This document shows positions 22,691 to 29,093 of a stretch of 29,093 nt of DNA, in pieces. Both the position numbers and the translations under genes were made by a program. Numbering within the stretch: the stretch's first letter is position 1; each line of letters opens with the position of its first letter. The notes below the pieces were generated by a model. It was not told the DNA's origin, searched no databases, and was given only the letters and a program-made list of their open reading frames with translations. Source of the DNA: Saccoglossus kowalevskii (lineage: Eukaryota; Hemichordata; Enteropneusta; Harrimaniidae); the NCBI RefSeq assembly GCF_000003605.2, contig NW_003146773.1, positions 44,139 through 73,231 of the forward strand, given 5' to 3'.

Positions 22691-24789
22691 AATGTATGGT
22701 TGTAATCAGCATTCATCTGATGGTTTAGTGATTACAGACTCCGTTGTAATTAAATGTCGATTGCTTTCTGTTTGGTGATATGTTGCTATGGCAGTGACAC
22801 AAATGATTAATTGGTGGTATATTCATTTGTATTTATAAATATTAAAATAGCCAGTTGGAAATGAAAAGAACCACACTTTTTCCAGGTTTCTGTCATTTAG
22901 GCTCATTTAATTATACTTATTCCATGCTTTTAGAGTTGTAGTTGACTCTGTGCGTATCATATAGGCTATAGTAGTCTTGATGTATCTTAGCACAATCTTT
23001 GTGTTAGCTTTTCTCATTCTGTTGTCTTTGAAATGAGCTTGTTACTTATATCCTCAAGTGTTAGGCTCGTAAAAGACACAAAGATATGAAAATGTTCGTA
23101 TAGAAATTACATGTCGGAACCTCCCCCTTTTGGGTATCAACATGTTGCATTAACATGTTTCATTGTGGAAATGTGCAAATTAAAACCTATCAAATGAACT
23201 TGCATATGGTCGATGTATGTGATGCGCTTTTTCTCTGTACTATGACTTGTTCAAATCATGCATCGTGTTGCATGTTGCACTGACACACGTGACCGCCGCC
23301 AGCGCATCACTCCGGCATAAAATTAATAAAACAAATACAATACGAGAATAAATACGGTGCCAGGAAAAAACAACACACATAATTATTAATACTCGCCTAC
23401 GCCTCAGCTAAGGTTAATTTCACTCATGTACTAGCGTAAAATCAACAATAGTGTGGGGTGTATACGTATATGTCTCTCACGAAAGACTGAACTGAAGAGT
23501 CATCCATATCTCTTGTTAAACATGGGAAATTCCATGATAAAGCATATGGGAAATAAAATCGTCTGACGTCAGTTTGCAATGATAACAAATGATACTCATG
23601 CATACATTGATGTAAATGTCTCACTAATATTCCACAGGGGTCCACGTGACAACAATAGTCTTATTCGGAAACCAATCGTGCAATTTTCAATTTTAATTCA
23701 ATCGAGCGTGAGAGATCGATACCGTTTCTTTATGGAACTTCCGAAAGTAATTACACGTTCCACTTACATTAGATAACATTTCTACCTGGCTCCCGGGGAC
23801 ATGATTGATTGTAGTGTACACTAGATACTAGTGTTTTCTGCTTGTTATCGTTGTCAGGTGAAGCTAATGGATCATTGACGCTAGAATCTTGACTGAAGGC
23901 AATTTTATACATATCATTGCACATTGCGTGATGTGAGCTGTGCTATAGGTAATGTGAATTAAACCCATGCAATTTGGTAGCAGACAACACACGTTATATT
24001 TTCATAATAAATTATGTTTTTTTTTAATTTATAACTAACGTATATTGAAATCTTATTATGTTATAATATGACGTATTTCGTTTCATTGTATCATGGGAAT
24101 ACTCGACACAGATTATTTGCAGAGCTATTTGGTCTAAATATAAGGTGTAATTTTCACTCACGTGGGCGTGGTCTAAAAAGTGGTTTTAAAAGGTGTTAAT
24201 TGCCCTAAGTTAGAAATCAATACGAAGACCGAAGGCTGACGATTCATCATCTTGCTTCCGTGCGGTGAACTATTTTCTAGGTAGCCTTCGTCCACATGGG
24301 TCTAAAATCACGGAAGTACTTTCAATAATACATTACTTTGTTTATATTTCTGGAACATTAAGCAGCATGTGACGATTAATCCAACCATAGCTGCCGTTAG
24401 ATCATTGAATCAGCAATAATATATTTGAGTTGTACGTGATCATTTACAATATAAATATGGTAGAACGGCTATTTTTACATCCAAAATAGATGTTCGCAAG
24501 CATGTCGTATTCATGTCACGTTGGTCATACCAGAATGATAGCTTTATATACGTTTATGGGAAGATTTTAAGGATTCTATACTTCAGGCTGTAGTTCAACT
24601 TGAAAGTGTTTTACATGTGACATGGTTTACATTTTACAATTGATTTAGCTTTCCCTATGGCAGATGTCGTTTCACTTGCAGTTTTGATTTAATCTGTTTA
24701 CTAGTATTTTGTATTATGCACTTATCGTGTGTTATGCGACATTATAATTAAGTGTCTGGCTGTATTTGCCAAGTCGCCGTTCTTGAAGT

Positions 24790-25012
24790 CGTTTTGGGGA
24801 AGCAGTTTCTATCAAGGGGCTTTCAATATAATTGCATGTCACTGGTATTTACTTCTCAATTTCTGTTCATACATGTACATGCTTCACTGTGCGCGGAAAA
24901 GTAGATGGCAGATTATCTAAATAAACTGTCTAAAATACCGGACAAGTTTTTACAAATAGATTCATTGTACCTTTGTAAGTTACTGTGGGATTTTGTTCAT
25001 GGCTGACTACAT
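24790..25012 (+). repeat. Inverted-repeat arm B (diverged copy of 22463-22690)
   Basis: This is the opposite-orientation partner of the arm above, about 2.1 kb away. Similarity fades beyond about 25012 and before about 24790. No transposase or reverse-transcriptase sequence lies between the arms, so the pair is either two insertions of one short repeat or an old inverted duplication. Confidence 0.85.
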
Positions 25013-25699
25013 TTGTTTACATCTATTTAGATAGGAAGTTGCAATATAGTGCGAGTACAGCTGAATCGTTTTAAATATCACTCTGCTAAGATGTATGTAG
25101 CCAATTTCTTCTGTAAACCTTGCGGGCGAGTACAATTTACGATGTATTTGTACAACCAAACAAGGAGTTCTATCTTCGCTTGGGCTGTAACAGTATAATC
25201 CCATTTGTTGTTAGCTCGTCATTATTTTTACCGATCACTATTTGCATTGTTGAATGTGTTCAGTAGACCAAAGATTCCGTCTATAATAGCAAGAGTTTGA
25301 CAAATCTTGAATGAAAGCAGACTCATTCACTAATTGATGCAACGTTTTTTGGGGGTCTTGGATAAGGTCTGTTAGTGTTAGTGTTTGACAGTCATAACCA
25401 CTATAATGCAATTAGTATCTTCATACCACATAACGGTTGCCCAAACATGGAAATGTACAACATTTGCATTGTGAGTTCTTTCTGGTGCATGGTGGCATTC
25501 ATAGCAGTTCTAACAATGTGTCTAACTCTCCTTCAACTATAATGTAGAGGATATTAATAATGTCGATAATGTAATATCATACAATATTTTTATTTAGTGA
25601 AATTGTCATTGAATTGCTCTGCATATATATGTTATAAAAATATAATACTAGTGACACCTCTGGCATAAGATGAAGTGAACAATAACATTGTATCCACAT

Positions 25700-25720
25700 T
25701 ATATATATATATATATATAT
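25700..25720. repeat. (TA)n microsatellite, 21 bp
   Basis: An uninterrupted AT alternation in the intergenic stretch before gene 2's 3' end. Confidence 0.97.
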
Positions 25721-26391
25721 GACAAATTTTAAAATTCATTGATAGTTTTTAGCTCTGCAGTTGCACATTCTGAATATAAATTAATGTAATGTGTCTCCAT
25801 TATATTTGTACATGTATATTATAAACTCTGTCAATATAACTCCCAAAAGACAACTTGAACAACTCTTCTGTCATACATTGATTTCCCAAGATAATCTCTA
25901 AAATATTTATATTATAAAAGTATGGAAGAAGCTAGAGATGAAAAAATAAAATTTAAATTTATCTGTACTGTTCGTATGTAATAGGAGGAACGCAATGCCA
26001 ACTGAATTCTGGGAAGCTACAACCACAAAACAATCATTCACACAAAGAAAATGTACCATTAACACTTTCTAAGTTAGACGCAAGTCAAAAAACCTGATTT
26101 CAATCTATTTAATGGATGGGTGAGGTCTTTAGTGAATACTTATCCACTTATAAAATGAGTAACAAGCCATTCACATTACTGCAGTTACACACACCTATCA
26201 AAACAGTGACTGGCAAGTTGTTGGATCAAATATGTCAATTAGGTATTTGGATTCTATTTGGTGGTCTATCTGCAACAATGGATCAACGAACTTGCACAAT
26301 ATCTGAATAATAATAATTTCATTAACCATGATATCGTTAGTAAGAACATCTGTGTATTTATAATATAAAAAAATCTTTCTAATATTTATAA

Positions 26392-26397
26392 TTTATT
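26392..26397 (-). terminator. Polyadenylation signal of the unidentified gene
   Basis: AATAAA on the minus strand lies 532 nt past the TAG stop. A T-rich run on the same strand follows about 20 nt later, as expected near a cleavage site. The intervening 26398-26928 would be the 3' UTR; the plus-strand ORF at 26647-26835 within it is not convincing. Confidence 0.5.
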
Positions 26398-26928
26398 GCA
26401 CTAAACTGAAGAAAAAAATATTCAATGACGTTCATCACCAAAAAAGGCTTACAAATCTACGACTAGATTAGTTAGGGCTGTTTATAAGAAAGTGTAATCT
26501 TGAACTAAAGAGCAGACATACCCCTCCTGTTTAAAAATGTAATAACTCATTTGTAACACATATTCTATGTCTACAGTAACTGTAATGTGATATACATGTG
26601 ATAGGTCTTAGACACAAATGGTCGCTGTAATTTCAGCAGAAAAGCCATGTCACATGCTGTTTCCCCTAAGATAGTGTTATATGATCGTCCATCATTGCTC
26701 GCTCACAGTTCCTCTGATTTATGTAACCATGATATTTTGAATGCAATGATGAAAACAAAAGAAACACTACTTGAAAGAACAAAAATAAGTCATGTAGCTG
26801 CCCTTAAAAAAATATTGACAGCCATTTTCAGCTAACGTCCACAACAGAGAATAATGGAATGGTACCCATTACTATGAGTTACTGGTGATGTTTCCTTAGA
26901 TCTAATGATTAATTCGTAATATAGGGTT

Positions 26929-27831
26929 CTAAAGGAATGTTTCCAACTCTGAATGAGCAAGTGCCGCTGATAGAATATTACTTGTGTTTCTATTGTCAAT
27001 GTCCGACACTTGTATACTTTCCTTGGAAGAATCAGAATTGTCTTCATCAGAGCTTTTAAAGACCATAAAGTCATATTCAAAAGCATTGTTCTCGACACCA
27101 TGATTCGCCTCTAAGTACTGCGGTTGAGTAAGAGGAGCAGCATCTCTGTCATCCAGAGGAATGTTCAAACTGAAATCTCTGGGTTCGGAATTAACATGAT
27201 AAATTTGATAAGCACCATCAGATCCAGATGACGACTCTGAATCCGTGTCCTGCGATGAGTGATTCTCTAGAGGTTGATACTTGTCCGAGTGATTCACAGC
27301 TCCAGATGCACCTTTCTCATTTATGCGAAATGATGAATCAAGGTTATCCAACACTGTCAATGTCAAACGTTCATCATTACTCTCCTCACTCTCATCTTCC
27401 TCGTAATCACTCTGGATTCCAGAAAATCTGGACCCGGTTGTTTTCATTGTATCTGTTTTACACGAAGATGTTAAAGAACCAGAATCTTCTTCAGAAATTG
27501 GAGTCAGCATTCTCCTTGGAGTTATAAAAATTGAGTAATCTTTCAGTCCAACATAATCGTTGCTCAATTCTTGTTCAGTATTATTGCCGTTAGCACCCAA
27601 CACTCCAGGTGACTCATCGGTATCCGACTCCCCACTAGTCACTGACTGTATAAGCTCTATTTCAAAATCACTTCCAGAAGGAGATCGACTCTCTGCACTC
27701 GGAGGTGACTGTGATCGTCTATCAATGCCATTTGGCAAAGGACTGAAAGTTTTCATGTGTCTCTTAGCCATCAAACTTGATGTGTCTCTCATGGAACCAT
27801 CGTCATCATGGAAGAAATCCATTGTTAACTC
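26929..27831 (-). CDS. Terminal coding exon of the unidentified gene: 300-residue acidic Ser-rich tail
   Basis: The acceptor tttattacag precedes GAG-TTA-ACA-ATG-GAT, and the frame runs 300 codons to TAG at 26931-26929. Composition is strongly biased to Ser, Asp, Glu and Thr, with Pro-directed sites and no predicted fold, typical of a cytoplasmic or disordered scaffold region. Length and composition make this coding beyond reasonable doubt. The ATG at 27822-27820 and the one upstream at 27852 are probably not starts: the first is internal and the second lies in the intron. The last four residues, E-T-F-L, fit a class I PDZ ligand. Confidence 0.93.
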   Translation of the reverse strand, partial: ELTMDFFHDDDGSMRDTSSLMAKRHMKTFSPLPNGIDRRSQSPPSAESRSPSGSDFEIELIQSVTSGESDTDESPGVLGANGNNTEQELSNDYVGLKDYSIFITPRRMLTPISEEDSGSLTSSCKTDTMKTTGSRFSGIQSDYEEDESEESNDERLTLTVLDNLDSSFRINEKGASGAVNHSDKYQPLENHSSQDTDSESSSGSDGAYQIYHVNSEPRDFSLNIPLDDRDAAPLTQPQYLEANHGVENNAFEYDFMVFKSSDEDNSDSSKESIQVSDIDNRNTSNILSAALAHSELETFL

Positions 27832-28929
27832 CTGTAATAAATTATTTAACAAAATATTAGAACAGTTATTATTTTAGTTGTCACATCTCTGAGTTGCCCA
27901 AGCTGTAGCTCTATTTCTTTGAAACTGTACGTTTATAGCTCTGGAACATTTGAGCTTAGTTTATAAATACATTATCTGATGACCAATCATATTCGTAGAT
28001 GTTATTTTGTGCACTAAGGTAAACTTTATTTATTTATTACTTTTTTCAGTAATTAGATGTTTACTCTAGTTTGATGGAAGAGAGTGGTGTTAACATATCC
28101 ATTTAAAATAATAGATTTGCAGAATGTTTTGAACCCATGCAGCTAAACACAGCAAGCCTTGGATTCACTCTGTTAACAAAACTGAGTTTCAGTGAAGATT
28201 TGTAAATGAATACCAACCTGTGCTTCATATTCTCGTTCAAAATGTGACAGGCTTTCCGGCCAATCACTGATCCAGCTGTAATTATCAATCCATAGTGGGT
28301 TGGATCTGAAACATTATTGATTATACTGTATGAGATTTTAATAAGTCTTAACAAGTATAAAAGTGACATGCACCTGGAAATGAAGCTACACACAAGGTAA
28401 CAAAGTGTGCACAAACAGTTGGCTTGGGCTAAGTGCTCACTAGAATGGAACATGGCAATAACATAACATTGTATTGTATTATTTGTATTGTTTAACACTG
28501 AAATAGACAAATGTGAACATGATAAAAAGAATGTAAGAGACGTACCCTTGGTAACTTGAATCTCTGAGTAGATCAGAAGTAGATGCACCATAGGAGAAGG
28601 TTGCGATGGCTTCTAATTTATTTTTATGTCTGTGATCAAAACAAATATATTTACTATACAATGTGTGATAAACTTTGTTTATTAAATATTTTTTATATAT
28701 AAAATTCGATAAACTCAGAAATGGCTGTTAGAATTTCAATATCCCAATTCAGTGAGTATGATTTATTATTAATGAGGTAGTTCAACATTATCCAATCAGC
28801 AAACTCTTTAATTTGAATAATTGTATTTTGGCAGTCACTACATCACACTCATTATGTTGAAAGCATGCGCATGATATGTGTAGACAATGTTACCTTCTTC
28901 TTGAGCCAAATACAATTAACGTAGCGAGA
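26929..28929 (-). CDS. C-terminal part of an unidentified protein, possibly the tail of a membrane adhesion receptor (5' end beyond the window)
   Basis: Three exons (28629-28546, 28305-28218, 27831-26929) splice with GT-AG sites into one frame. A fourth, 28929-28894, is tentative. The tentative exon would give hydrophobic residues then a basic stop-transfer-like run (S-R-R-R-H-K-N-K), as at the inner edge of a membrane helix. Next come G-S-N-P-L-W-I-D-N-Y-S-W and an acidic/aromatic stretch, then about 300 residues rich in Ser, Asp and Glu with SP/TP sites (R-S-P-S-G-S-D; R-R-M-L-T-P-I-S-E-E-D). The protein ends E-T-F-L, a class I PDZ-ligand pattern. G-S-N-P-x-W-x-D recalls, from memory only, tails of cadherin-related proteins. 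I do not otherwise recognise it. Confidence 0.75.
28218..28305 (-). CDS. Internal exon of the unidentified gene (88 nt)
   Basis: The acceptor tttcag precedes ATCCAACCC, and GCACAG is followed by gttggt. The correct frame is fixed from both sides: the preceding exon leaves two bases (GG) and the next begins on a codon boundary. In that frame the exon reads S-N-P-L-W-I-D-N-Y-S-W and continues with Trp, acidic and aromatic residues to E-Y-E-A-Q. A second frame is also open across this exon (it gives T-H-Y-G-L-I-I-T-A-G), but it would run into TAA three codons after the splice to the last exon, so it is not used. Confidence 0.85.
28546..28629 (-). CDS. Internal exon of the unidentified gene (84 nt)
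   Basis: The acceptor gatcacag precedes ACATAAAAAT, and CAAGG is followed by gtacgt, a strong donor. It encodes H-K-N-K-L-E-A-I-A-T-F-S-Y-G, then S-D-L-L-R-D-S-S-Y-Q and the first two bases of a Gly codon. Phases match the next exon exactly. The lysine-rich start followed by a polar segment would suit a juxtamembrane region. Confidence 0.8.
28894..28929 (-). CDS. Possible 36-nt micro-exon of the unidentified gene
   Basis: AAGAAG followed by gtaaca is a plausible donor, and its phase (two bases left over) matches the next exon. The acceptor, aataatag before TCTCGC, has a poor pyrimidine tract. The translation L-A-T-L-I-V-F-G-S-R-R continues naturally into R-H-K-N-K, like the end of a membrane helix with basic residues behind it. 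The frame stays open for about 40 nt upstream of this acceptor, so the true start could differ. Tentative. Confidence 0.35.
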
Positions 28930-29093
28930 CTATTATTTGTGTTGAAAATTACGATTTTCACATTTATTTATTAATTGATGAAATGCACCATAAACTTTCA
29001 TATGATAAAGTCAATATAACATAGAATGTCATGTAAGTTGGTTAAAATATAGATTTTCTGAAGGAAGCAACGCAGCCTCAGTAGTGTTTCCAA

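Larger units (their letters stand above)
20341..26391. other. Intergenic region between the two minus-strand genes
   Basis: It contains the inverted-repeat pair, the TA tract at 25700 and an 8-bp complementary pair flanking 24230-24293 (CGAAGGCT with AGCCTTCG). I find no supported gene or RNA in the rest. Its right end probably contains the transcript end of gene 2. Confidence 0.6.

Noticed and set aside
27228-27877. Plus-strand ORFs of 99 and 105 codons
   Set aside because: Antisense shadows of the Ser-rich minus-strand exon; Ser/Glu codon bias on one strand produces open frames on the other.
28103-28591. 162-codon minus-strand ORF as a single exon
   Set aside because: It runs through two introns with strong splice sites and uses a frame incompatible with the flanking exons.

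Overview
The window is eukaryotic, almost certainly from an invertebrate animal. It is AT-rich, the genes are split by GT-AG introns, and there are microsatellites and short non-autonomous repeats. The best-supported product is a class A neuropeptide-type GPCR. I cannot place the phylum. The gene style and repeats would suit a marine lophotrochozoan such as a mollusc, annelid or brachiopod, or another marine invertebrate, but that is inference. Both genes I can support lie on the minus strand.

Gene 1 (19851 to 6091, minus) is a complete four-exon GPCR of 371 codons. Exons are 19851-19519, 8271-7870, 7036-6833 and 6267-6091, and all three introns are phase 0. The last exon carries the cytoplasmic tail and is too short to appear as a conventional long ORF; I found it by asking which acceptor continues the frame after the exon-3 donor. 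The join across the 11.2-kb first intron is checked independently by helix spacing: Cys103 (3.25) to Asp127 (3.49) is exactly 24 residues. Sequence motifs point to the beta-rhodopsin peptide-receptor assemblage (orexin/allatotropin, NPFF/SIFamide, CCK, RYamide, GPR83-like). The ligand cannot be assigned from sequence alone.

Gene 2 (about 28929 to 26929, minus) enters from the right edge and is 5'-incomplete. Three exons join in one frame (28629-28546, 28305-28218, 27831-26929), and a 36-nt exon at 28929-28894 is possible. The last exon encodes a 300-residue, Ser/Asp/Glu-rich, low-complexity tail ending in Thr-Phe-Leu, a class I PDZ-ligand pattern. I do not recognise the protein with confidence. 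The cytoplasmic tail of a single-pass adhesion receptor is the best guess.

Region by region: 1-6090 is non-coding sequence downstream of the GPCR, with a 66-bp TA microsatellite, a repeat-like stretch at about 1200-1760 and small hairpins. 6091-8271 holds exons 4, 3 and 2. 8272-19518 is the giant intron 1, which holds a foldback element (11301-11458), a 20-bp palindrome combining CLEAR and CRE half-site motifs (16094-16113), a 50-N assembly gap (15748-15797) and a 186-bp MITE with 5-bp target duplication (17968-18153). 19519-19851 is exon 1. 19852-26390 is intergenic, with the GPCR upstream region and a diverged inverted-repeat pair (about 22463-22690 and 24790-25012). 26391-28929 is gene 2. 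No operon, CRISPR, rRNA or convincing tRNA is present. Nothing suggests that the two genes share a pathway.
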